Source of the DNA: Anaerolinea sp.
GTDB lineage: Bacteria; Chloroflexota; Anaerolineae; SpSt-313
NCBI GenBank assembly: GCA_020725765.1
Contig: DYEI01000541.1
Coordinates: forward strand, 1-50,520
Length of the DNA: 50,520 nucleotides
Direction of reading: 5' to 3'
Numbering within the stretch: position 1 is the first letter of the stretch; the number at the start of each line of letters is the position of its first letter. Under the pieces are notes generated by a model. It ran no database searches and had not been told where the DNA came from. It was given only the letters and a program-made list of their open reading frames with translations. The translations under genes and the position numbers were made by a program. This document shows, piece by piece, positions 18,305-27,686 of this stretch.

Positions 18305-19224
18305 CGCCCTCCTCGCGCTTCATAGTACACCCAGAGCGGGCTGGAGCGAAAAACGGCCAGCGTCAGCAGGAACACCATCACAAAGAACACCCAGGCCAGG
18401 GCCGAGGCGTAGCCCATCCTGAAGTAGCTGAAGGCGTTGCGATAGAGGTAGAGCATATACGTCAGCGTACTGTTCTCGGGGCCGCCCCGCGTCATGACAA
18501 AGGGCTCTGTAAAGAACTGAAAGACCCCGATCAGGCCCATCACCAGGTTGAAGAAGATGATAGGGCTGAGCATGGGCAGCGTGATGTGGGTGAACCGGCT
18601 TGTCGATCCGGCCCCGTCGATCTCGGCCGCCTCGTAGAGCTCGGTGGGAATGCCCTGCAGCCCCGCGAGGTAGATCACCATGTTCCCGCCCACGCCCCAC
18701 AGGCCGATGAGCACGAGCGAGGGAAGCGCCGTGCGGGTGTTTCCCAGCCAGTGCGGGCCCTTGACCCCCACATACCGCAGCAGCACGTTCAGCAGGCCGA
18801 ACTCGGGGTTGAGTATCCATGTCCACAGCACGGCCACCGCCACCCCCGAGATCACCGCCGGCAGATAGTAGACCGTCCGCCAGAAAGCGATCCCTCTCAC
18901 TTTCTGGTTCATCAGAACCGCCAGCGCCAGCGAGCAGACCAGCCCCAACGGCAGCGCCGCCAGCGCATAGCGGATGGTGACGTTCAGGGACTGCCAGAAC
19001 AGCGGGTCCCGGACGAGCGTGCCATAGTTGGCCAGACCTGTCCAGCGCGGCGGCACGATGAGGCGAAACTCGGTCAGGCTGAAAACCAGAGAAGCCACGA
19101 TTGGGCCAGCCACAAAGACCACAAAGCCCACAACTGCAGGGGCGATGAACATGTACCCCGCCAGGGCCTCCCTCTTTCGCAGTGAGACCCGCCGCGTCAC
19201 CGTGCCGCTAGAGCGTATGGCCAT
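18301..19224 (-). CDS. Carbohydrate ABC transporter permease (MalF/UgpA-like)
   Basis: LYEAAEIDGAGSTSRFTHITLPMLSPIIFFNLVMGLIG (EAA loop). Confidence 0.9.
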   Translation of the reverse strand: MAIRSSGTVTRRVSLRKREALAGYMFIAPAVVGFVVFVAGPIVASLVFSLTEFRLIVPPRWTGLANYGTLVRDPLFWQSLNVTIRYALAALPLGLVCSLALAVLMNQKVRGIAFWRTVYYLPAVISGVAVAVLWTWILNPEFGLLNVLLRYVGVKGPHWLGNTRTALPSLVLIGLWGVGGNMVIYLAGLQGIPTELYEAAEIDGAGSTSRFTHITLPMLSPIIFFNLVMGLIGVFQFFTEPFVMTRGGPENSTLTYMLYLYRNAFSYFRMGYASALAWVFFVMVFLLTLAVFRSSPLWVYYEARGGR

Positions 19225-19283
19225 GCAAGCCTTCCTCTACATCCGTGGCGGTCGTTCCGCTCGCTTCGGAAAGGCGCAGGGAT

Positions 19284-19321
19284 CCTCAGCCTGGGGGCAG
19301 AGGTGCTCCCCCAGGCTGAGG
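19284..19321 (-). terminator. Intercistronic hairpin between SBP and permease genes
   Basis: CCTCAGCCTGGGGG / CCCCCAGGCTGAGG, 14 bp perfect. Confidence 0.6.
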
Positions 19322-19355
19322 CATGGTGCCGGGCAAGATGCCGCCGGCGGCTTCC

Positions 19356-20759
19356 CTACTGCTCCGCAATCTTGGCGTTGATCCTGGGCTCGATCGTCGT
19401 GACCAGCTCCTGAGCGGTGATGGTCCCGTTCATGAACTTTTCCCACTCTGGGTTGATGATCGTGTCCCAGATCTCGTTCCAGTTCGGGGTCCAGAGCGAG
19501 CCGTTGCGGCCGCCCTCCAGGCACTTGACGCACGCATCGCCGCCTGGGACATCTTTCCACGCCGAGGAGTATAGCTCATCGAACTCGCGGACGATAGGCG
19601 CGCCGCAGTTCTGGCCGGAGGATGCCATCATCTCATTGGCCGTGCGGTCCACCGCCAGCCAGCGGGCAAACTCCCACGCTAGGTCCTTGTTCTTGCTGCC
19701 CTGGAACATGACCAACTGCGCCGCGTACCACAGGGTCTGGAACCGTCCCTTTGGCCCCTTGGGGATCACGGTCATGCCGATCGGGAAGCTGGCCCCCTTG
19801 TAGGCCGAAAGCATCCAGCAGCCGTCGATGACCATGGCCACCTTGCCCGAGAGGAACGGACCGCCCGCCTGGCTGAGCACGCTCTGCACCGCTGGAGAGG
19901 GCGCCACCTTGTCCTTGTAGATCAGGTCCTGCATCCACTGAAGGGCGTCGATGACCTCGGGGGTGTTGAGCGTCAGCTTCTCCGGGTTAAAGTTGGTGTC
20001 GTAGAGTTGCCCGCCGCGACCCCACACGAGCGGATCCCAACCCCCGTTCCAGCCAACCAGGAACCCCAGGTCGCATCCCCACTGGACCGTCTCGTCGCCC
20101 TCCGTGATGGTCAGCTCTTGCGCTGCCGCCCTAAAGTCGTCCCACGTCCAGTTCTCATTGGGGTACTCGACGCTCGCCTTGTCAAAGAGGTCTTTGTTGT
20201 AGTAGAGCTGCATACCGCACAGAGGTCCATACTGCGCCACATAGATGTGGGATCCATCAAAGCGCACCAGGTCATAGGCCTCGGTGCGGCTCTTGGCCGG
20301 ATCGCTCAGGACCGGGTCGGCGTTAAAGAACTCGTCCAGGGGCACGACCAACCCCTGCTGCACATAGTTCATGATGTCGCCCGGCATCGCCGCAAGGTCG
20401 GGTGGTGTGCCGCTCGACATGAGCAGGGTCAGCTTGGTGTTGAACTGGTCAAAGGGCACCAGAGTCACGTTCACTTTAGTGCCGGGATGGGTTTTCTCGA
20501 ACTCTGCCGCCTGGTCCTGGAGAACCTTGTCCATCTCCGGTGTGATGTTCCAGACGAGGACGGTGATCTCACCAGACAGCTTTTTCTCCGTCACCGGCGC
20601 CGTTGTGGGCGCAGCGACAGTGGCCTGTGTCCCCCCTGTTGCCGCAGGCCCGGCCGTTGGTGCAGTCTGCGGCGCGCCGCAGCCGACCAAGAGGCCCAGC
20701 ACCAGACCAAGTGCCACAAACCTGTACAGCCAGAGTCTGCCGGAGCGCAGCCTTGCCAT
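19356..20759 (-). CDS. Sugar ABC transporter substrate-binding lipoprotein
   Basis: Lipobox LVGCGAP; EKTHPGTKVNVTLVPFDQFNTKLTLLMSSGTPPDLAAMPGD. Confidence 0.88.
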   Translation of the reverse strand: MARLRSGRLWLYRFVALGLVLGLLVGCGAPQTAPTAGPAATGGTQATVAAPTTAPVTEKKLSGEITVLVWNITPEMDKVLQDQAAEFEKTHPGTKVNVTLVPFDQFNTKLTLLMSSGTPPDLAAMPGDIMNYVQQGLVVPLDEFFNADPVLSDPAKSRTEAYDLVRFDGSHIYVAQYGPLCGMQLYYNKDLFDKASVEYPNENWTWDDFRAAAQELTITEGDETVQWGCDLGFLVGWNGGWDPLVWGRGGQLYDTNFNPEKLTLNTPEVIDALQWMQDLIYKDKVAPSPAVQSVLSQAGGPFLSGKVAMVIDGCWMLSAYKGASFPIGMTVIPKGPKGRFQTLWYAAQLVMFQGSKNKDLAWEFARWLAVDRTANEMMASSGQNCGAPIVREFDELYSSAWKDVPGGDACVKCLEGGRNGSLWTPNWNEIWDTIINPEWEKFMNGTITAQELVTTIEPRINAKIAEQ

Positions 20760-20874
20760 GGTAGTACCCCTCCTGATGCAGTGCAGGTGCCTGCCGGCAC
20801 CTATCGGATAGCGTGGTGCGTACAACTGGACTCGAGACTGGGACGGGACCTCACCTCCTTCCCGGTACAGCGCC

Positions 20875-21960
20875 TCACGCCTTTCCGACCAGCCTCTTCA
20901 GCGCCTCCGCGTAGTAGCAATAGTGCTCCCAAGACACATCGTCAGGCACGCAGTGGTCCAGATCGGGGATGTACCGCCCACACTCCACCGCCGGCCGGAT
21001 TCGCTCCAGCTCCCGGTCGATCGCCTCCGGGCCCTCCGCCAGGGCCCGCTTGTCGATGCCCCCCATCATCGCCAGGCCTGGAAAGGACGCCTGAAAGTCG
21101 TTCACGTCCGCCCCCGCCGCAACCTCCATCGGGAAGATATAGTTCACCCCAGCCTCCATCATGGGAGGGACGATCAGACGCGGGTTACCGTCAGTGTCAA
21201 CCGAGAGCAGCGGGATGCCATGCTCGTCCGCAAAAGCCTTGATCCTCCGGTAGTTTGGCCCCATGAACTCCCGCCAGTGCTGAGGGGAGATTAGCGGTCC
21301 CTGCCGCCCGCACATGTCCTCCCAGATGTGGATCATATCCACACGCACCTCATGGACGACCTGCTCAAAAACTGTGAGAAACAGCGATGTCAGGTGATCC
21401 ATGATGTCGTGCACCAGGTCGGGCATCGTGTAGAAAGCGGCCAGGCACTCCTCGTCGCCCAGCAGCCAGCGCAGGCCGCCATACAGCGACACGCTCGGAT
21501 ACTCTCCGAGCTGGATAGGATAACCCCGCCGCATCCACTCTGCACCGAGCTCCCGCCACGGCCCCCGCAGCCGGTCCGGATGGTCCGGATCGAACCGCTC
21601 CTGCTTCAGCCGCTCCCAGTCCCGCCGGTCCTTCACCGGGAACTCGAGGAACTCGGACATCGACATGGAGTGCTTCAGGTCGCGCCGCTTGATTCCCAGC
21701 CCGTCTATGTGCACGACATAGTCCTCGGTCTCCTCAAGGACGACGGGCTCGAAGGCGGGGCACGGGCCACAGTTGACCGGCAGCACGAGGGGCGGCTGGT
21801 CCGGGTCCATGAAGGTCCGATGATCGGTCACCTCAGCGGGCTTGCCTTCCCTCTCCCAGCGCTGCCATGTCGTCGGCCAGGGGTCCCAGTATAGCCAGTA
21901 TGGCGGGCGGTCCGCCGGCTTGCCCAAGAGACAGGCGAGAAAACGCTCGCGATCGTTCAC
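20875..21960 (-). CDS. Uroporphyrinogen decarboxylase (URO-D)-family protein
   Basis: MNDRERFLACLLGKPADRPPYW start; MIHIWEDMCGRQGPLISPQHWREFMGPNYRRI; VDTDGNPRLIVPPMMEAGVNYIFPMEVAAG. Confidence 0.82.
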   Translation of the reverse strand: MNDRERFLACLLGKPADRPPYWLYWDPWPTTWQRWEREGKPAEVTDHRTFMDPDQPPLVLPVNCGPCPAFEPVVLEETEDYVVHIDGLGIKRRDLKHSMSMSEFLEFPVKDRRDWERLKQERFDPDHPDRLRGPWRELGAEWMRRGYPIQLGEYPSVSLYGGLRWLLGDEECLAAFYTMPDLVHDIMDHLTSLFLTVFEQVVHEVRVDMIHIWEDMCGRQGPLISPQHWREFMGPNYRRIKAFADEHGIPLLSVDTDGNPRLIVPPMMEAGVNYIFPMEVAAGADVNDFQASFPGLAMMGGIDKRALAEGPEAIDRELERIRPAVECGRYIPDLDHCVPDDVSWEHYCYYAEALKRLVGKA

Positions 21961-22172
21961 GGCCGTCTCCTCTACGATGGTTACCGCAACCAGTATATCG
22001 CCTCAGGACCTCTCCCGGCCAGAGGTTTCGTGCCACAAGAGTGCCAGCAATTTCCGTCTCTCCGTCCGTAGAGGGGGAAGGGTTCAGAAGGGAGAAGCTT
22101 CCGTCCCCTTGCGCAACCGTAAGGATCTTCCATCGCGAAATGCTTACCCCTAACCCCGCCCTGCTCCGCAAC

Positions 22173-22201
22173 TTGACATCGGCCGTCTTTCCTCATACCC
22201 T
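22173..22201 (+). promoter_or_regulatory. Sigma70-like promoter for the HTH-REC regulator
   Basis: TTGACA (22173-22178), 17-nt spacer, TACCCT (22196-22201). Confidence 0.5.
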
Positions 22202-22235
22202 CACCTTACTGTAGAGGCCGCCGGCACTGTAGGTC

Positions 22236-23537
22236 ATGATGAACACTCCCCGCGAACCCGAAAGCTGGTCGATCTCATCGGGCAATGACCGCGCCCTGAC
22301 CCGACTGGTGCGACGCGCCCTGTCGCACCTCTACGACTATGCATACCTGCAGAGCCACCCCCTCGCCCTCTTGCTCGACGCCGACCACAGCCTCGACCAG
22401 GTCACACGCGCCCAGAAGCTCCGGCGCCTGCTCATCGAGTGCCTTGAGGCCCTGCGGCCCAACGGGGCGCGGGGACCGTCGCCTTCCGACGCCATGCGCG
22501 CTCACGCTATCCTGACCTACCGCTACCTGGACGGCCTCACCATCGGCCAGATTGCAGGCCGCCTGGCACTGAGTCGCCGGCAGATCTACCGGGAGCATGA
22601 GAAGGGAATCGAGGCGGTCGCCAGTGTCCTCGCAGACAGGCTGAGGGGTGAGATGCGAGGCAGCCCTCACAGCGTGCCTTCGGCCGACGATGCCTGTGCT
22701 GACCGCCTGGAGGCCGTGAGAGCTGAGGTAGCGCGCCTGCGGCAGGCAATCCGCACCGAGTCCGTCTCGCCGCTCGAAGTGCTGGAGGGAGTGATCGGCT
22801 TGCTCGCCCCCTTGCAGGAGCAGGCGCCTGTGCGCGTCCAGATTACACCCGATCCTCCCTGGCCCCAAATCATCGCCGATCGAGTCATGCTCCGCCAGGT
22901 GCTCCTGAACATTCTCAGTCACGCCCTGAGCGGAGGCGTCTCCGGCCACCTCCAGGTCGCCCTCTCGCAGAATCACGATGAGGTGACCATCAGCATCCGC
23001 GGTACCCGGGGCCAGTCGCCGGCCGACGCCCCGACTTTCCAGCCAGCAGCCCAGGACGTCGGCCTCGCCGTGTCGCAGGCCCTCACTGAGGCCCAGGGAG
23101 GGCGCCTGCAGGCGATAGAGAGCGCTGAGAGGTGGGAGGCAGTTCTCACCTTCCCCGCTCCCGGGCGCAAGACGATCCTTGTCATCGACGACAACGCCGA
23201 TATCGTGACGCTTCTCGAGCGCTATGTGGCAGGGCACGCGGTCTCTGTCGTGGGCGCAACGCAGCCCTCGAGCGCCCTCACCCTCGCCATCGAGCTGCAG
23301 CCACAGCTCATCACCCTCGACGTGATGATGCCCGGCATCGATGGCTGGGAGCTTCTCCAACAGCTCAAGGGGACTCCGGCCACACGGGACATCCCCGTGG
23401 TCATCTGCTCAGTCCTCAACGAGCCGCGCCTTGCCTTCGCGATGGGCGCCAGCGACTATATCACCAAACCGGTCCGCCAGGACGATCTGTTGGCCGTCTT
23501 GCGGCGCTGGCTGGGGCCGCTGCGGAGCGTCGCGTGA
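22236..23537 (+). CDS. HTH (sigma region 4-like) - degenerate HATPase - receiver regulator
   Basis: LDGLTIGQIAGRLALSRRQIYREHEKG (HTH); MLRQVLLNILSHALSGG (N-box-like); TILVIDDNADIV...LDVMMPGIDGWE...TKPVRQDDLL (REC). Confidence 0.75.
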   Translation: MMNTPREPESWSISSGNDRALTRLVRRALSHLYDYAYLQSHPLALLLDADHSLDQVTRAQKLRRLLIECLEALRPNGARGPSPSDAMRAHAILTYRYLDGLTIGQIAGRLALSRRQIYREHEKGIEAVASVLADRLRGEMRGSPHSVPSADDACADRLEAVRAEVARLRQAIRTESVSPLEVLEGVIGLLAPLQEQAPVRVQITPDPPWPQIIADRVMLRQVLLNILSHALSGGVSGHLQVALSQNHDEVTISIRGTRGQSPADAPTFQPAAQDVGLAVSQALTEAQGGRLQAIESAERWEAVLTFPAPGRKTILVIDDNADIVTLLERYVAGHAVSVVGATQPSSALTLAIELQPQLITLDVMMPGIDGWELLQQLKGTPATRDIPVVICSVLNEPRLAFAMGASDYITKPVRQDDLLAVLRRWLGPLRSVA

Positions 23538-25674
23538 TCACGGGAAGGGTGCTCTGCAGCACCTGCAGCACTTCGGTAAACGAGAACCCATCTCCCCGCT
23601 CGAGCCGCACAGGTCCGACCAGCGGCACCGACGATTCCTCTGTCGGCCGCACCGAGACGACGATAACGTGCGTATCGGCCAGCGAAGGGTCTCGCCGGAC
23701 CTCCTCCAGAAACTCGTACCCGCTTAGCTCGGGCATGTAGAGGTCCAGAAGCACCAGATCGGGTCGTTGCGCCCGGGCCGTCTCCAGCCCTGCGCGGCCC
23801 CCGAAGGCCTCCGACACCTGCGCAGCCGGGCAGCAACCAATCAGGAGCCGCGCCAGCAGCCGAACGACGTCAGGATCATCATCCACAATGAGGGCGCTCT
23901 GTGGAGGCCGCGGCAGCCGAGCCAACACCTCGGCGAGGTGCTCCCGTGTCACCGGCTTGGCGAGGTAGTCGTCCGCGCCCAGGAGCACGGCAAAGCGTCG
24001 CATGCTCGGCAGAGGACAACTCACGAGCGGTGTACCCTCAGGAAGGCCCATCTCGGCCACGGCGGGCATGCCGCCAGGCCAACTCGCATCCACCACCACC
24101 GCAACCGGAAAGACCTCCCCAACCCTCTCCCGGGCCTCCTCCGGCGTCGTCGCCAGCACAAACTCGCAGCCATCGACATACCGCCGCAACAGCGACAGCG
24201 TGCGTGCGTCGTCGTGTAGCAGAAGGACCGCGGGCAACTCGCTCCGCCTGTGCGGCAGAGCACTTCTGCTGCGACGGTGAGCGCTGACTGATCCCCCCTC
24301 TGCAAGCGGCAGGCTGAAGCCAACCGTCGTGCCGCGTCCGGGCTTGCTGTCGATCCACATGCGCCCGCCGTGAAGCTCGACGAACCGTTTGCTCACCGCC
24401 AGGCCCAGCCCAGACCCCTGCCGCACGTGGTCCTCGTCCAGCTGGCTGAAGGCCTCGAACGCCCGTGCCAGGCGATCTGGCGGTATCCCCTGCCCCGAGT
24501 CCTCCACAGTGACGAGCACCTCGCGCTGCTCTGCGTGGATTCTCAGCGCAATCCAGCCCCGCTCGGTGAAGCGTGTCGCGTTCGTCAAGAGGTTCAGCAG
24601 CACCTGGCGGATGCGCGTGCGGTCCAGCCGCACCGGCGGCAATCCTTCCGGGACGGACATCTCGAGCCGCAGCCCTCGCGCCTCGGCCAAGCCCCGCACC
24701 ATCTCGGCTGCCTCCCTTGCCACCTCGCCTATGTCGGTTTCCTCTTTCAGGAGGGGCATGGCACCCGCCTCGAGCCTCGACAGGTCGAGCACGTCATTGA
24801 TCAGGTCTGCGAGATGCCGGGCACTGCGGTAGATTGCCATGACGTCGCCCCGGTAGGGATTGGGGAGGATGGCGCCCCCATAGCTCTCCGGCGCGGTCGC
24901 GATCAGCTCGCTGAACCCCACGATCAGGTTGAGCGGCGTCCGCAGCTCGTGGGACACGTTGGCCACGAACTCGGCCTTGAACTGATACGCCCTTTCCGCC
25001 GCCTCCCGCGCATAGATCAGCGCTTCATTGGCGCGCTCAAGCCGGACGTAGGCCTCGTCAAGGCTCTTGAGAACACGCCGCACCTCGGCGCGGTGCTCAC
25101 GCGCAAGGGCGGCGCTCTTCTGGGCCTCGCGGGTCATGCTGAGGGCCCATGCGAGGGCCGTGAGCAGCCGTCGCGAGCTGAGCCACAGCGCCAGCGCCGC
25201 CAGAAAGATCGTCGTGACCGGAAGCGGCAGTTGCACCAGTGGAAGGCCATATACCCCGCGCCCAATGGCCACCACCAGCGCCGCCGCAACCGACGCCAGC
25301 CCCCAGACCGCACCAGGAGAGGCCAGTGTCGCCGCTACGGGCAAGATAACCACATAGAGGTACAGCGCCCCAACGCCCTGAAACGAAAGCGCGATCGTCG
25401 TTGTGGCCGCCATGGCACCCAGCAGATAGATGGCGATCGCCGGCCGCAGCCACCACCGGTGCAGCCGGTAGCCAAGCCACAGGACCGCCACCATCAGAGC
25501 CATTACCCCGTAGGCATGCAGCGCATAGTGCTCCGCGCAGTACAGGACTGCCACCGCCCACGCCCAGACCACCGCCGCCGTGACCGGCAGCAGCAGCCGG
25601 AACGAGTCCCGGGTCAGCTCTTCCAGCACCCCTGAGGTATCGTTATGCCCAATCGAAAGCGCATCGGACGCCAT
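23461..25674 (-). CDS. Membrane hybrid histidine kinase with two receiver domains
   Basis: N-terminal TM segments; EFVANVSHELRTPLNLIVGFSELI; GSGLGLAVSKRFVELHGG; two C-terminal REC-like domains. Confidence 0.87.
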   Translation of the reverse strand: MASDALSIGHNDTSGVLEELTRDSFRLLLPVTAAVVWAWAVAVLYCAEHYALHAYGVMALMVAVLWLGYRLHRWWLRPAIAIYLLGAMAATTTIALSFQGVGALYLYVVILPVAATLASPGAVWGLASVAAALVVAIGRGVYGLPLVQLPLPVTTIFLAALALWLSSRRLLTALAWALSMTREAQKSAALAREHRAEVRRVLKSLDEAYVRLERANEALIYAREAAERAYQFKAEFVANVSHELRTPLNLIVGFSELIATAPESYGGAILPNPYRGDVMAIYRSARHLADLINDVLDLSRLEAGAMPLLKEETDIGEVAREAAEMVRGLAEARGLRLEMSVPEGLPPVRLDRTRIRQVLLNLLTNATRFTERGWIALRIHAEQREVLVTVEDSGQGIPPDRLARAFEAFSQLDEDHVRQGSGLGLAVSKRFVELHGGRMWIDSKPGRGTTVGFSLPLAEGGSVSAHRRSRSALPHRRSELPAVLLLHDDARTLSLLRRYVDGCEFVLATTPEEARERVGEVFPVAVVVDASWPGGMPAVAEMGLPEGTPLVSCPLPSMRRFAVLLGADDYLAKPVTREHLAEVLARLPRPPQSALIVDDDPDVVRLLARLLIGCCPAAQVSEAFGGRAGLETARAQRPDLVLLDLYMPELSGYEFLEEVRRDPSLADTHVIVVSVRPTEESSVPLVGPVRLERGDGFSFTEVLQVLQSTLPVITRRSAAAPASAARRPTDRPGGPVW

Positions 25675-25873
25675 GGTCTCTCACTCCATTCAGGTCATCG
25701 GCCACGCCGATATCATAGCAGAGGATCACTGCCCTGTCACAACCCGCCCGAGCTGAGGGAAAACCCTGGCACATTCCGGGCACAATGGCTCTGTTCACCA
25801 GAGAATGGCGACGCTATAATCGATGGAGGGGCCGTAGACGTTGGCCCGCAGGCGAACACTTGAAAGGAAGAGG

Positions 25874-27580
25874 ATGACTGCCTCTTACACTCAGGGCTAC
25901 CGTCCCGACCAGTGGCTACAGCAGGCCACCGACCTGGCCATGTCGGCCCTTCTGGCCCGCCTCGACCTCGACATGGGCGCCCGACCATACTTCTGGGTCG
26001 ACCTGAAGGAGGCACCCCCTCGGGCGTGCCATGCCTACTGGGACTATAACGACATCGCCGGCAGGTTCGTCGATGCCCTCGTCCTCGCCCGTGCCATCAC
26101 CGGCAGACAGGACGCCACCGCGGAGGAGAACCTGCTGCGCGAGTTCCTGTGGGCCGCGCAGGACCCCGTCGACGGCCTCTTCTACAATCCGGTCGAGCCC
26201 GGAGGTCCCGGGATCGAGATCGACAAGTATCGCCCCAGCGCTCGCGCAGGTGGCTGTGACCGCCACGTCGACCTCTTCTGCCAGCGGGCGCCCCTCCTGG
26301 CCATGGCCACGCTGACCGCTGCCGGCGAGGAATATGTCTCACCGCGGCTTCAGGCAATGGTCCGAGGCCTGTCGGCGATCTCCAGGCGGGAGGGCGACGT
26401 CATCTGCTTCCCAACCTATCGCTGGGCCCGAACCCTCCGTCCCGAATGGTACTCACCGACCTCAGCGCCAGAGCGCTGGGTTGCGTATCGCTATGCTCTG
26501 CTCACTGGCCTTGCCCGCTACGTCGAGCTCTCCGCCGACCCCGAGGCCACCGCCCTTGCCACCGGCCTGGCACGCTTCTACATGCGCCACGGCGACGTGC
26601 CGCCCGACGGCAGGTTCCGCGGGAATACCCACTCTGGCGGCATCCTGCCAGCCACCGTCGGGATTGCCCGCCTCGGACTCGCCCTCGGCGACCGCGACAT
26701 GATCGAGTGGGCCGATCGCGTCTACCGATACGTTCGGGAGCGTACCCCCGACTTTGGCTTCATCGTCGACGCCCTCGGCCTCGACGGAGTGTTCGCCGGC
26801 ACCTGCGAGACCTGTGCCCTCGCCGATCTCCTCCACCTTGCCATCGTGTTGAGCGAGGCAAAGGTTGGAGACTACTGGGATGACGTCGAGCGGTTCGCTC
26901 GGAACCAGTTGCTGGAAAACCAGTACCGCGACGCAGCAATGCTGCGTCAGGCGCTGCCAGGCATCGCCGATCGCGTCCTCGCCATGCTCCTCGGCAGCTT
27001 CGAGTGCGCCGCACATCCCAACAGCCTCCTCACCTGGAACGGAGTCGAGGCCTGCTGCATCGGCGGCGGTATCCGCGCCCTCTACCTCGTGTGGCGGGCG
27101 GCGATCGTCGAGACCGGGCAGGAGAGCCGCGTGCACCTCGGGTTCTCGCGCTCCACACCCCACGTCGAAGTGATCGCCCACGAGCCATGGGCCGGCCGAC
27201 TCGAGGTGTACGTCCGCTCGCCGCGGCGACTGCTGGTTCGAATGCCCTGGTACGTCCTCCCGGGCGAAATCAGCACGCACATCGACGGCACCGTGGTATC
27301 CGCCGCGCGGCGCGGGTCTTATGTCGTGTTCGAGCCTCTGCAGCCGGGACAGCACGTCGTCATCGAGTACCCTCTGCACCAGCGTACCCGGAGCTACGAG
27401 ATTGCCGGTCGAAGCTATAGCGCTCGCTGGCTGGGCAACACTGTCATCGAGATCGAGCCAGCCGGCGAACGCTATCCCATCTATCGCCGGCGAGACCTGA
27501 TTCAGCCTGCGCGGCCGTGCCCCGGCGCCATGCCGGAGCCTGTTCCTCACTCGGCTGTTCCTGCGCCACGCCTGTGGTAG
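25874..27580 (+). CDS. Six-hairpin glycosidase-like protein
   Basis: GRFVDALVLARAITGRQ...GRSYSARWLGNTVIEIEPAGERYPIYRRRDL; paralogue-like to 14633-16378; GGAAGAGG before ATG 25874. Confidence 0.55.
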   Translation: MTASYTQGYRPDQWLQQATDLAMSALLARLDLDMGARPYFWVDLKEAPPRACHAYWDYNDIAGRFVDALVLARAITGRQDATAEENLLREFLWAAQDPVDGLFYNPVEPGGPGIEIDKYRPSARAGGCDRHVDLFCQRAPLLAMATLTAAGEEYVSPRLQAMVRGLSAISRREGDVICFPTYRWARTLRPEWYSPTSAPERWVAYRYALLTGLARYVELSADPEATALATGLARFYMRHGDVPPDGRFRGNTHSGGILPATVGIARLGLALGDRDMIEWADRVYRYVRERTPDFGFIVDALGLDGVFAGTCETCALADLLHLAIVLSEAKVGDYWDDVERFARNQLLENQYRDAAMLRQALPGIADRVLAMLLGSFECAAHPNSLLTWNGVEACCIGGGIRALYLVWRAAIVETGQESRVHLGFSRSTPHVEVIAHEPWAGRLEVYVRSPRRLLVRMPWYVLPGEISTHIDGTVVSAARRGSYVVFEPLQPGQHVVIEYPLHQRTRSYEIAGRSYSARWLGNTVIEIEPAGERYPIYRRRDLIQPARPCPGAMPEPVPHSAVPAPRLW

Positions 27581-27686
27581 CATCTGTTTGTGGCGTCCCA
27601 AGGGCCCATGGCATCGAGGTAGCAGTCTCCTATCCGGTTCGGTCCTGCAGCAGACAGGGCCCCAATCCTGACCAGAGGAGGATGAA

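Noticed and set aside
24370-25635. 421-aa plus-strand ORF
   Set aside because: Antisense to the hybrid kinase; Arg/Gln/His-rich shadow translation.
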